This document shows positions 17,759 through 25,423 of a stretch of 60,736 nt of DNA, piece by piece. The translations under genes and the position numbers were made by a program. This stretch comes from Streptomyces olindensis (GTDB taxonomy: Bacteria > Actinomycetota > Actinomycetes > Streptomycetales > Streptomycetaceae). The stretch spans positions 1 through 60,736 of the forward strand of contig JJOH01000106.1 of the NCBI GenBank assembly GCA_000696115.1. Reading direction: 5' to 3'. Under the pieces are notes generated by a model. That model searched no databases and had not been told where the DNA came from. It worked only from the letters and a program-made list of their open reading frames with translations. Every line of letters starts with the position of its first letter. The stretch's first letter is position 1.

Positions 17759-18556
17759 TCACACCGTCGCCGGTTCCGCCTCACTGGCGTCCTGCTCCTT
17801 GGTCGCCGCCTGCGCCCGGTCCCGGGCCTCGCGGCGGGCCAGGACCACCCAGCCCACCGGGACGGCCGCGGCGAACAGCCACCACTGGATCGCGTACGCG
17901 TAGTTCAGCGCCGCGTCCTCCTTGCCCGGGTTGCCGAGCAGCTCGGGAATGTCGCCCTTGGGCTCGGGGGCCGTCTGGGCGATGTAGCCGCCGAGCACCC
18001 GCGCGTCCAGGCGGCGGGCCTCCTGCTCGCTGTTGATCAGCATGATCTGACGGTCGGGCAGGCCCTTGAGGTCCTTGATGCCGCTCGCCGCGGTCGTCTC
18101 ACTGGGCATCAGCCGGCCCTGGACGGTGACCTCGCCGCTCGGCGGGGCGGGGACCTTGGGGAACGTGGTCTGGCTCGGGCCGTCGGAGGGGATCCAGCCC
18201 CGGTTGACCAGCAGGACCTTGCCGTCGTCGAGGACGAAGGGGGTCAGGACGTGGTAGCCGACCTCGTCGTCGGAGTTGGTGCGGCGGCGGACGACGACCT
18301 CGTCCTCCGTGTCGAACCGGCCCGTCGCGGTCACGGTCCGGTACCGCTCGGCGCTGGTGACCGTGTGCCCCGGGGCGGTGAGCTTCTCCACGGGCACCGG
18401 CTTGGCGGCCAGCGCGTCGGTGACCAGCTGATTCCGGGCGGTGCGCTCCTCGTAGCGGTGCATCTGCCAGATGCCCAGCCTGATCATCGTGGGGATGAGA
18501 AGCAGGGCGATCAGCGTGAGGATCACCCACTGCCGGGACATCAGGAAGCGGTACAC
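17759..18556 (-). CDS. SURF1 family cytochrome oxidase assembly protein
   Basis: A 265-residue SURF1 protein: an N-terminal TM helix (WVILTLIALLLIPTMIRLGIWQMHR), the extracytoplasmic domain with VRRRTNSDDEVGYHVLTPFVLDDGKVLLVNRGWIP, and a C-terminal TM helix (YAYAIQWWLFAAAVPVGWVVL). The NYAYAIQWW motif is diagnostic. SURF1 helps build the aa3-type cytochrome c oxidase, probably via heme a handling. Start: GTG 18556 gives the usual MYRF N terminus; TTG 18571 and ATG 18541 are alternatives. The C terminus is convergent with cstA. Confidence 0.93.
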   Translation of the reverse strand: MYRFLMSRQWVILTLIALLLIPTMIRLGIWQMHRYEERTARNQLVTDALAAKPVPVEKLTAPGHTVTSAERYRTVTATGRFDTEDEVVVRRRTNSDDEVGYHVLTPFVLDDGKVLLVNRGWIPSDGPSQTTFPKVPAPPSGEVTVQGRLMPSETTAASGIKDLKGLPDRQIMLINSEQEARRLDARVLGGYIAQTAPEPKGDIPELLGNPGKEDAALNYAYAIQWWLFAAAVPVGWVVLARREARDRAQAATKEQDASEAEPATV

Positions 18557-18605
18557 CCCACGACCGTACAACTCGGTCGTGGGGTGGATTCAGGCGGGTA
18601 CGGGT

Positions 18606-18839
18606 TTACACCTTGTCGACAATTCCCACCTTTCCCTCCGCGCGGGCGCAGTGGGCGCCGCAGTACCAGTGGCCCTCGACCTCCACGCCCTGGCCGATGA
18701 TCTGGACCCGGCAGTGCTCGCAGATGGGGGCCATGCGGTGGATCGCGCAGGCAAAGCAGTCGAAGACGTGCACCGCGCCCTGCGCGTGCACCTCGAAGGT
18801 CATTCCGTAGTGATTGCCACATACCTCACAGGTCGCCAT
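18606..18839 (-). CDS. Small double zinc-finger protein
   Basis: A 77-residue protein with cysteine pairs C4-x2-C7, C28-x2-C31, C40-x2-C43 and C60-x3-C64, with His 34, 57 and 63 nearby, consistent with two zinc sites. The family is conserved in actinomycetes in my memory but has no known function. It lies 50 bp upstream of the SURF1 start on the same strand. Possible roles are a redox/zinc-responsive partner or nucleic-acid binder; neither is supported directly. Confidence 0.8.
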   Translation of the reverse strand: MATCEVCGNHYGMTFEVHAQGAVHVFDCFACAIHRMAPICEHCRVQIIGQGVEVEGHWYCGAHCARAEGKVGIVDKV

Positions 18840-18940
18840 GCGCCACAGGGTGGGCCGTCACTCCGGCCCGGGCGAGCGGCCGCCGGGCGAGTCGCCCGGC
18901 AATCACCCGTCCGTACGGTCGCCCCGCGCCCCGCCCGCGC

Positions 18941-19933
18941 TCACCCCTCGGACGCCGGCTCCACGTCCGCGAGGAGCTGCCCGAACGCCGCCTCGTCCAC
19001 CACCGGGGTGCCGAACTGGCGGGCCTTGACCACCTTGGACGTGCCCGAGTCCGGGTCGTTCGTGACGAGCAGGCTCGTCAGCCGGGACAGGCTCGACGCC
19101 ACGTGCAGCCCGGCCTCGGTGGCGCGGTCCTCCAGCAGCTCCCGCTCGACCGAGGTGTCACCCGAGAAGGCGACCCGCATGCCCTGCTTGAGCCGCCCGC
19201 CCGGCTCGTAGCGCCCCGGGTTGGGGTAGGGGCAGGCGGGCCGTTTCCGGGAGGGGCGCCAACTGCCCGCCCGGGACCCGCCGTAGCCCGCCTGCTGCCC
19301 GATGCGGGGCGCGGCCGGACGGTCCGACCACTCGGTCAGCGGCCGGCACTCGTGCAGCGGCAGCCGTACGCCGCTCGCCGCCGCGGCCTTGAGGCTCGGC
19401 CGGAACGCCTCCGCCAGCACGCGCGCGTCGTCCAGCGCGTGGTGCGCCCGCCGCTGGACCACGCCGAAGTGTGCCGCGAGGGACTCCAGCTTGTGGTTGG
19501 GCAGCGGCAGCCCGAGCTCCTTGGAGAGCGCGATGGTGCACAGCCGTTGGCGCACCGGCGCCTCGCGCTCCGCGCGCGCGTACTCCCGGGCGATCATCTG
19601 CCAGTCGAAGACGGCGTTGTGCGCGACGAGCACCCGCCCCGCCAGCCGGGCCGTGAACTCCTCGGCGATGTCCTGGAAGAGGGGTGCGCCCTCGAGCGCC
19701 TCGCTCGTCAGGCCGTGGATCCACACGGGGCCCGGGTCACGCTCCGGGTTGACCATCGTGTACCAGTGGTCCTCGACCTCGCCGCGCGCGTCCAGCCGGT
19801 AGACGGCCGCGGAGATGATGCGGTCGTCCCGGGCCAGGCCCGTGGTCTCCACGTCAACGACCGCGTACCCCTTGGGATACGCGGTCGGCCACGACGTGGG
19901 AGAGAAGGCGGCGGTCGTCAGGTCTTCCAGCAT
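18941..19933 (-). CDS. DnaQ-like 3'-5' exonuclease with C-terminal BRCT domain
   Basis: A 330-residue protein. The DEDDh exonuclease domain spans about 20-185: YAVVDVETTGL (motif I Asp/Glu), VAHNAVFDWQMIAREY (motif II) and AHHALDDARVLAEAF (motif III His/Asp). A variable linker follows, then a BRCT-like domain (GMRVAFSGDTSVERELLEDRATEAGLHV to QFGTPVVDEAAFGQLL). This combination is seen in actinobacterial DnaQ paralogues acting in DNA repair or proofreading. ATG 19933 gives a normal N terminus and has AGGGA upstream; the frame is open for 52 codons above it. Confidence 0.92.
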   Translation of the reverse strand: MLEDLTTAAFSPTSWPTAYPKGYAVVDVETTGLARDDRIISAAVYRLDARGEVEDHWYTMVNPERDPGPVWIHGLTSEALEGAPLFQDIAEEFTARLAGRVLVAHNAVFDWQMIAREYARAEREAPVRQRLCTIALSKELGLPLPNHKLESLAAHFGVVQRRAHHALDDARVLAEAFRPSLKAAAASGVRLPLHECRPLTEWSDRPAAPRIGQQAGYGGSRAGSWRPSRKRPACPYPNPGRYEPGGRLKQGMRVAFSGDTSVERELLEDRATEAGLHVASSLSRLTSLLVTNDPDSGTSKVVKARQFGTPVVDEAAFGQLLADVEPASEG

Positions 19934-20168
19934 GGTCCCTGAGGATACGGGCCGGGACTGACACTCCCGTCCGCCAGGTGCGTCCGACCGGTTCTTCCGA
20001 CGATCCCTCAGGCGCGTTGTCCGTTCTGTCCGTTCACGAGGCGTACGTCTGAGCGAGGTCCGGCACTCCGTATTGGTGGAGATCGCCAAGAAGCAAGCGC
20101 GTACCGTCGGTAATACTTGTCGGTAACAACGTCTGGTGGGGGCCGGACGGCGGTCCTACGGTGCAGAC

Positions 20169-21503
20169 ATGCCGAACCTGCCCGATGTCGTGCTGTGGTC
20201 GATACCCGCGTTTGTGCTGCTCACCGTGGTCGAGATGGTGAGCTACCGCCTCCATCCCGACGAGGACGCGGAGGGCTACGAGGCGAAGGACGCCGCGACG
20301 AGCATCGGCATGGGGCTCGGCAGCCTCGCCTTCGACTTCCTGTGGAAGATCCCGATCGTCGCCGTCTACACGGCCCTGTACGAACTCACGCCCCTGCGCG
20401 TCCCCGTCCTGTGGTGGACCGTCCCGTTGATGCTGCTCGCGCAGGACTTCTTCTACTACTGGTCCCACCGCGGCCACCACGTCGTCCGCATCCTGTGGGC
20501 CTGTCACGTCGTCCACCACTCCAGCCGGAAGTTCAACTTCACCACCGCGCTGCGCCAGCCCTGGACGTCCCTGACCGTGTGGCCGTTCTACGTGCCCCTC
20601 ATCGTCGCCGGGGTGCACCCGGCCGCGCTGGCGTTCTGCTCCTCCGCGAACCTCGTCTACCAGTTCTGGATCCACACCGAGCGCATCGACAAGATGCCCC
20701 GCTGGTTCGAGTTCGTCTTCAACACCCCCTCGCACCACCGGGTCCACCATGCCTCCCAGGGCGGTTACCTCGACCGCAACTTCGGCGGCATCCTCATCGT
20801 CTGGGACCGGCTGTTCGGATCGTTCGTCGCCGAGACCGAACGGCCCCGGTACGGACTCACCAAGAACATCGACACGTACAACCTGCTGAAGGTGGCGACG
20901 CACGAGTACGTGTCCATCGCCAAGGACCTGAGGGCGGCGGGGAGTTGGAGCGAGCGCGCCGGACGGGTGTTCCGGGGGCCGGGGTGGGGGCCGGCGCGGC
21001 CGCAGACTTCGGCGGCTGGGGCGGGTACGGCGGTGCTACTGGGGACTGACATGGCCGCATCGCCGGTCGGCGAGAACGCGCCGGGTGGGGAGCGCCTGCC
21101 GGTTGGGGAGCGCCTGCGGGTCGGTGAGGGTACGCCAGACGCCGAGAGCATGCCCGTGGGTGAGAGCGTGCCGGTCGGTGAGGGCACGCCGGTCGCGCAG
21201 GACGCGCCCGTCCGGCAGGACGCGCCCGTCGGGCAGGACCCGCCCGTGGGCCGGAGCACGCCGGTTGGAGAACGCGGGCCCCTCGGTGAAGGCACGCCAG
21301 GTGGCGAGAGCATGCCCGTACGGAAGAGCACGCCCGTAGGGGAGAGCGCTCCCGTCGGCGGGAGCAAGCGGGCGGAAGAGCGCATGCCCGTCGACGAGAC
21401 CATCCCGGCCGGGAAGGGAGCAGCCGCCGCGAAGGGCGTGTCCGCCGGGAACGGCGTGTCCGTCGGGAACGGCGTGTCCGCCGGTGAGGGCGCGTCGGCG
21501 TGA
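20169..21503 (+). CDS. Sterol desaturase/fatty acid hydroxylase family protein with hexapeptide-repeat tail
   Basis: A 444-residue protein. Residues 1-275 are a membrane di-iron hydroxylase: several TM helices and histidine clusters H100-x2-HH, HVVHH (113-117) and SHHRVHH (about 183-189). The family hydroxylates or desaturates lipids at the membrane. Residues 298-441 are 24 exact tandem hexapeptides of the pattern x-P-V-G-E-x, then Ala-Ser-Ala. That tail is not part of the family and has no indels, suggesting recent expansion of an 18-bp unit. ATG 20169 is chosen; the longer frame to 20136 lacks a Shine-Dalgarno. The stop overlaps the next GTG. Confidence 0.9.
   Translation: MPNLPDVVLWSIPAFVLLTVVEMVSYRLHPDEDAEGYEAKDAATSIGMGLGSLAFDFLWKIPIVAVYTALYELTPLRVPVLWWTVPLMLLAQDFFYYWSHRGHHVVRILWACHVVHHSSRKFNFTTALRQPWTSLTVWPFYVPLIVAGVHPAALAFCSSANLVYQFWIHTERIDKMPRWFEFVFNTPSHHRVHHASQGGYLDRNFGGILIVWDRLFGSFVAETERPRYGLTKNIDTYNLLKVATHEYVSIAKDLRAAGSWSERAGRVFRGPGWGPARPQTSAAGAGTAVLLGTDMAASPVGENAPGGERLPVGERLRVGEGTPDAESMPVGESVPVGEGTPVAQDAPVRQDAPVGQDPPVGRSTPVGERGPLGEGTPGGESMPVRKSTPVGESAPVGGSKRAEERMPVDETIPAGKGAAAAKGVSAGNGVSVGNGVSAGEGASA
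21060..21491 (+). repeat. 24 x 18-bp tandem repeat encoding hexapeptides
   Basis: Twenty-four consecutive 18-bp units keep frame without any indel. The translated units run SPVGEN, APGGER, LPVGER to VSAGNG, VSVGNG, VSAGEG; Pro is favoured at position 2, Gly at 4 and Glu/Gln/Lys/Asn at 5. Units diverge more towards the 3' end. It sits at the C terminus of the desaturase gene. Confidence 0.95.
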
Positions 21504-22180
21504 CCCCCTCGCGCCTTCTCCTCGCCGCCTTCGGTCTCGCCGTCGCCGCCGATCTCCTCTCCCTCGTGGCCGGTTTCGACACCGGGCACGCCGTCGCCAA
21601 GCCCCTCCTGATGCCGCTCCTGGCCCTCTGGGCCGCCCGGCGCCGGGCGCCCCGGCCGCTGGTGGCCGCCCTGCTGTTCGGCTGGGGCGGCGACATCCTG
21701 CTGCTGTCCGACGCCGAGCCGGCCTTCCTCGCCGGCATGGGCAGCTTCGCCGCCGGACACGTCTGCTACCTCGTCCTCTTCGCCATGCACGGCAGCCGGA
21801 ACGCGGTCCCACGCGCGCGTGCCGGTCTCCTCGCCCTCGGCTACGCCACCGCCCTCGTCACGACCGTCGCGCTGCTGTGGCCGGACCTGCCCGGGGACCT
21901 GCGCGTGCCCGTCGCCGCGTACAGCCTCCTGCTGACGGCCATGGCGTACCGCGCCGCCACCCGGCTCGGCCTCTTCGCCGGGCTCGGCGGGGCGCTCTTC
22001 CTGCTCTCCGACACACTCATCGCGACCGGCGTCGCCGACTGGCCGCAGCCGCCCGCCCCCGACTTCTGGGTCATGCTCACATACGCCGCCGCGCAGGCCC
22101 TGCTGGCCGGCGGCACGCTCGGGGCGCTCGACGCGCGCCGGGCACCGGCCGCGACGTACGGCGAGATGCGAGCCGCCTGA
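21500..22180 (+). CDS. Lysoplasmalogenase (YhhN/TMEM86) family protein
   Basis: A 226-residue protein with about seven to eight TM helices. YhhN-family signatures are KPLLMPLLALWAA near residue 35, LLFGWGGDILLLSD and FAAGHVCYLVLFA. Family enzymes cleave lysoplasmalogens or act as membrane hydrolases; the natural bacterial substrate is not known here. The GTG start overlaps the desaturase stop (GTGA at 21500-21503), so both lipid-acting proteins are co-translated. It converges with the CopD gene. Confidence 0.9.
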   Translation: MTPSRLLLAAFGLAVAADLLSLVAGFDTGHAVAKPLLMPLLALWAARRRAPRPLVAALLFGWGGDILLLSDAEPAFLAGMGSFAAGHVCYLVLFAMHGSRNAVPRARAGLLALGYATALVTTVALLWPDLPGDLRVPVAAYSLLLTAMAYRAATRLGLFAGLGGALFLLSDTLIATGVADWPQPPAPDFWVMLTYAAAQALLAGGTLGALDARRAPAATYGEMRAA

Positions 22181-22192
22181 GGCCCGCCGGTG

Positions 22193-23185
22193 TCACCAGC
22201 GGATGGGCACCGGAAGCGCCGTCAGCAGCCCGGACACCGCGACCACCAGGCCCAGGACGACGACCTCCGCCCGCGCCAGCACGCACGCCGTCAGCGGGTC
22301 GGCCGCCCGGCGCAGCCGGCGCCGCGCCCACAGGGCGAGAGCGGCGACGGCCGCCACGAGGAGCACCTTGGCGAGCAGGGCCCGCCCGTACGCCGTCGCC
22401 GTGAGCTGCTCCAGGACCGTCTCCGGCGGCATCCGGCGCAGTGAACTCCACACGCCCGTCGCGGTGATGGCGGCCAGCAGGACGGCGGCCACGCGCGCGT
22501 AGCGGCCCAGCAGGGCCGCACCCGCCTCCGTGCCCTGCCGGCCGCGCCACAGCCGCAGGGTGCGCAGCGCGTGCAGCAGCCCGCCCGCCCACAGCGCCGC
22601 GCAGGTCAGGTGGACGAGCGTCAGCCCGGACCCGGTCAGCGGGGTGTGCTCGGTCGCGGAGTGTGCGCGCAGGGCCTCGGCGACGATCACGGCGGCGAGC
22701 GGCCACACCTGCGTGACCGGCCGGGCGGACACCGCGCACAGCCACGCCACGAGGAACGCGTTGACCTCCAGCAGGGCGAGCTTGCCGTCCCGGGACGCGT
22801 AGAGCCCGCCGACGTCGATGTCCGACAGCGCGTCCGGCACGAGATTGCCCGTGGCCACGACCGAGGCGAGCCCCAGGGCGGCGACGAAACCGGCGGCGGC
22901 CGCGAAGGGCGACCAACTCCGGGGCACTCCCCACGGCCCGGCCTCCGCGCCCGGCACGGACCGCGCCAGCCGGTTCACGAACAACTCGCCGACCGGTATG
23001 CACAGCGCCGCGAACAGCACCGTGCGCAGCAGGGCTATGCCCCCGGCGCCGGGCGCCCGTGCCTCCCCGGTGCCGTGCAGCGCGGTGGCCGGGCCGAGCA
23101 GCGGGATCAGCCCGGCCAGCGCCACGAGCACCAGGACGGCGACGGGTCTTGTCAGGGTCACCCCGAGATCTTCACCAGCCTTCAC
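22193..23185 (-). CDS. CopD family copper-resistance membrane protein
   Basis: A 330-residue integral membrane protein with about eight TM helices. The CopD region includes LTLVHLTCAALWAGGLLHALRTL, RYARVAAVLLAAITATGVWSSLR and YGRALLAKVLLVAAVAALALWARRRLR. No CopC periplasmic domain is fused to it. CopD proteins move copper across the membrane, usually with CopC; no copC is visible in the window. ATG 23185 opens the frame, but GTG 23164 is an alternative. Confidence 0.88.
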   Translation of the reverse strand: MKAGEDLGVTLTRPVAVLVLVALAGLIPLLGPATALHGTGEARAPGAGGIALLRTVLFAALCIPVGELFVNRLARSVPGAEAGPWGVPRSWSPFAAAAGFVAALGLASVVATGNLVPDALSDIDVGGLYASRDGKLALLEVNAFLVAWLCAVSARPVTQVWPLAAVIVAEALRAHSATEHTPLTGSGLTLVHLTCAALWAGGLLHALRTLRLWRGRQGTEAGAALLGRYARVAAVLLAAITATGVWSSLRRMPPETVLEQLTATAYGRALLAKVLLVAAVAALALWARRRLRRAADPLTACVLARAEVVVLGLVVAVSGLLTALPVPIRW

Positions 23186-23212
23186 ATGGCTGGCAAATCC
23201 ACGAGAACGAAC

Positions 23213-23737
23213 TCAGGCGGCCCCGGACGCGGCCGACCACCACAGCCGCACTTCCGTGCGCGGGTCCGTCGGCCGCAGCTCCCACCCCTGCGCGAGCGCG
23301 ACCTCGGCGACGTACCAGCCGCCGACACCGCGGTAGTCCCGCAGAGGTATCGCACACTCGACAGAGGGTCTCGACTTCTTCGGATGGCGCGGCGCCGCGG
23401 CCCGGGCTGTCCAGTCCCGGACCACCCTGTCCACGCGCGCCTTGTAGTAGTCGGCGTCGCCCTCGTGGAGCAGCTCCGGCCAGGTCACACACCACGAGGC
23501 CAGCCCCTTGACGCGCCGCAGGGTCGCGCCCACGAAGTCGACGTAGGCACGCTCGAAGCGGCTGCTGACGACCGCGTCGGCGAACAGTCCGACGACGAAG
23601 CCCGTGACAGCGACCGCCACCCACAGCACGCAGACCACCGGGAACCACACCACGCCCCCGGCGAACCGCAGGGCCAGCCGCCACCGCGGCCGGACCGGTT
23701 CGGCGGTCCAGGTGGACGGGTCCTCGTACACGTTCAT
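23213..23737 (-). CDS. Hypothetical membrane protein
   Basis: A 174-residue protein without a recognised domain. An acidic/aromatic N terminus (NVYEDPSTW) precedes one or two TM helices (GVVWFPVVCVLWVAVAVTGFVVGLF, about 28-52) and a soluble domain with SRFERAYVDFVGATLRRVKG and VECAIPLRDYRGVGGWYVAEVALAQGWELR. ATG 23737 has AGGA about 10 nt upstream; the frame is open 16 codons further. It is adjacent to copD but no functional link can be drawn. Confidence 0.7.
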   Translation of the reverse strand: MNVYEDPSTWTAEPVRPRWRLALRFAGGVVWFPVVCVLWVAVAVTGFVVGLFADAVVSSRFERAYVDFVGATLRRVKGLASWCVTWPELLHEGDADYYKARVDRVVRDWTARAAAPRHPKKSRPSVECAIPLRDYRGVGGWYVAEVALAQGWELRPTDPRTEVRLWWSAASGAA

Positions 23738-23787
23738 GACCAGGCATCCTGCCGCACAGACGCATCCGCGCCCACTCATGCACACGA

Positions 23788-23821
23788 GCCGGGCCGGGCA
23801 GGTGTCCCCGCCCGGCCCGGC
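23788..23821 (-). terminator. Hairpin after the first S8 protease gene
   Basis: GCCGGGCCGGGC (23788-23799) pairs exactly with GCCCGGCCCGGC (23810-23821) around a 10-nt loop, 18 bp beyond the stop of the minus-strand protease gene. There is no T-run, as is common in Streptomyces. Confidence 0.75.
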
Positions 23822-23838
23822 CCGTCTTCACCTCAGCT

Positions 23839-25365
23839 CTACTTGGTCACCGCGTCCAGCGCGTCCGCGATGCCCCAGCCGTAGAAGCCGTTGCGGTTCT
23901 TCGGGCCCTCGCACACCGCGTCGATCTTGCCGTCGGCGTCGATGTCGTACGGGTCCGTGCACGCCTTGGCGTCGGCCTGCGCGTACAGCAGGGCCTTCAC
24001 CAGGGCGGGGGAGGCGTACGGGTGCGTCGACTTGATGAGGGCGGCGACGCCCGCGACGTGCGGGGACGCCATCGACGTACCGGCCATGTAACCCCACTTG
24101 CCGCCCGGCAGCGTGCCCAGGATCAGCCCGCTCGTGGCCGGCGGCTCCGGCTTCTGGTAGGCCGTCGAGTCGCCGCCCGGGGCGGCTATGTCGGCGACGC
24201 CCAGCCCGTAGTTGGAGAAGGACGACTTGATGCCCTTCGCGCCCGTGGCGGCGACCGTGACGACACCCGGCAGCTGCGTCGGGATGTCCAGGCACTTCGA
24301 GGGGTCGATGACCCGGTCGCCCGGCGTGGAGTCGTTCGGCGACGCCGGGTCGGTGATCTCGTCGGAGGCGAGGTCGTAGTTCTCGTTGCCGGCCGCCGCG
24401 ACATTGACGGCGCCCTTCTTCTCCGCGTACCGCGACGCCCGGGTGACGGCCTCCACGAGCGCCTTCTGGTCCGGGTCGTTCTTGCAGTTGAAGTACCAGG
24501 GGTCGGTGTAATAGCTGTTGTTCGTCACGTCGACCCCGTGCTCGGCCGCCCACACGAAGCCGCACACCACGGCCTCCGTGTAGAAGAAGCCGGCCGTGGT
24601 CGACACCTTGATGCCCGAGACCTTCACGCCCGGCGCCACACCGGTCATGCCGACGCCGTTCTTGGCGGCGGCGATCTCACCGGCGACGTGCGTGCCGTGC
24701 GGGCTCTCCTCGGCGCTCGGCCGCCAGGCCCCGTCGGACGTGTCCGGCTTGCCCGTCACGCAGTTGACCGACGCCTCGCGGTCGAAGTTGGGCGCGATGT
24801 CGGGGTGGGTGTCGTCCACACCGGTGTCGATCACGGCGACCGTGACGTCCTTGCTGCCCAGCGACTTCTCGTGCGCCTTGTCCGCCTTGATGGCCGGCAG
24901 GTCCCACTGCAGGGACTCCAGCGGGTCCTGCCCGGCCGCCGCCTCCGCCTTCGCGACCTCGGCCGCGCTCAGCACCTTCGGCGCGCCCAGGTCGCCCGTC
25001 GACGCCGCGGGCAGCGGCGCGGTGCGGGTGGCCCCGGCCGACTGCACCCCGCGCACCGTACGGATGGTCTTGGCGAAGTCGGGGTCCGAGGAGTGGACGA
25101 CGATGACGCCGATCTGGTCGTACGACGTCACGATCGTGCCGCCGGCCTTGGCGACGGCCTTCTTCACGTACGCCGAAGTGCCGTGGCCCGGCTTGACGTT
25201 GACGACGTAGCTGAGCGAGGTCGCGTCGGCCGATGCCGCGGCGGGGGCCGGGGCGTCCTCGGCGGCCGTGGCCGCGGTGTTCGGCAGGAACGCGAGGGCC
25301 GTGGCCATGGCCATCCCGGCCGGGATCGCGACGGCGCGGCGGTGGCGCGCGTGCGGCGCTGTCAT
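23839..25365 (-). CDS. Secreted S8 family (subtilisin-like) serine peptidase, copy 1
   Basis: A 508-residue preproenzyme. A signal peptide (about 1-35) is followed by an inhibitor I9-like propeptide (about 50-118, YVVNVKPGHGTSAYVKKAV to VRGVQSAGATRTAP). The catalytic domain has Asp180 (VIDTGVDDTHPDIAPNF), His223 (HGTHVAGE) and Ser431 (GTSMASPHVAG), with the oxyanion Asn in VAAAGNENYD. The triad is intact, so it should be active outside the cell. It lies 58 bp downstream of a close paralogue on the same strand. Confidence 0.95.
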   Translation of the reverse strand: MTAPHARHRRAVAIPAGMAMATALAFLPNTAATAAEDAPAPAAASADATSLSYVVNVKPGHGTSAYVKKAVAKAGGTIVTSYDQIGVIVVHSSDPDFAKTIRTVRGVQSAGATRTAPLPAASTGDLGAPKVLSAAEVAKAEAAAGQDPLESLQWDLPAIKADKAHEKSLGSKDVTVAVIDTGVDDTHPDIAPNFDREASVNCVTGKPDTSDGAWRPSAEESPHGTHVAGEIAAAKNGVGMTGVAPGVKVSGIKVSTTAGFFYTEAVVCGFVWAAEHGVDVTNNSYYTDPWYFNCKNDPDQKALVEAVTRASRYAEKKGAVNVAAAGNENYDLASDEITDPASPNDSTPGDRVIDPSKCLDIPTQLPGVVTVAATGAKGIKSSFSNYGLGVADIAAPGGDSTAYQKPEPPATSGLILGTLPGGKWGYMAGTSMASPHVAGVAALIKSTHPYASPALVKALLYAQADAKACTDPYDIDADGKIDAVCEGPKNRNGFYGWGIADALDAVTK

Positions 25366-25423
25366 GCTGTCTCCAGTTCGTTCGCGGTACGAGCGGGCTG
25401 TGCGGAAAGTCGTGAGGACGCGG

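Noticed and set aside
20136..20168. Extended N terminus for the sterol desaturase
   Set aside because: No ribosome site and non-hydrophobic extra residues; ATG 20169 gives a typical membrane-protein start.
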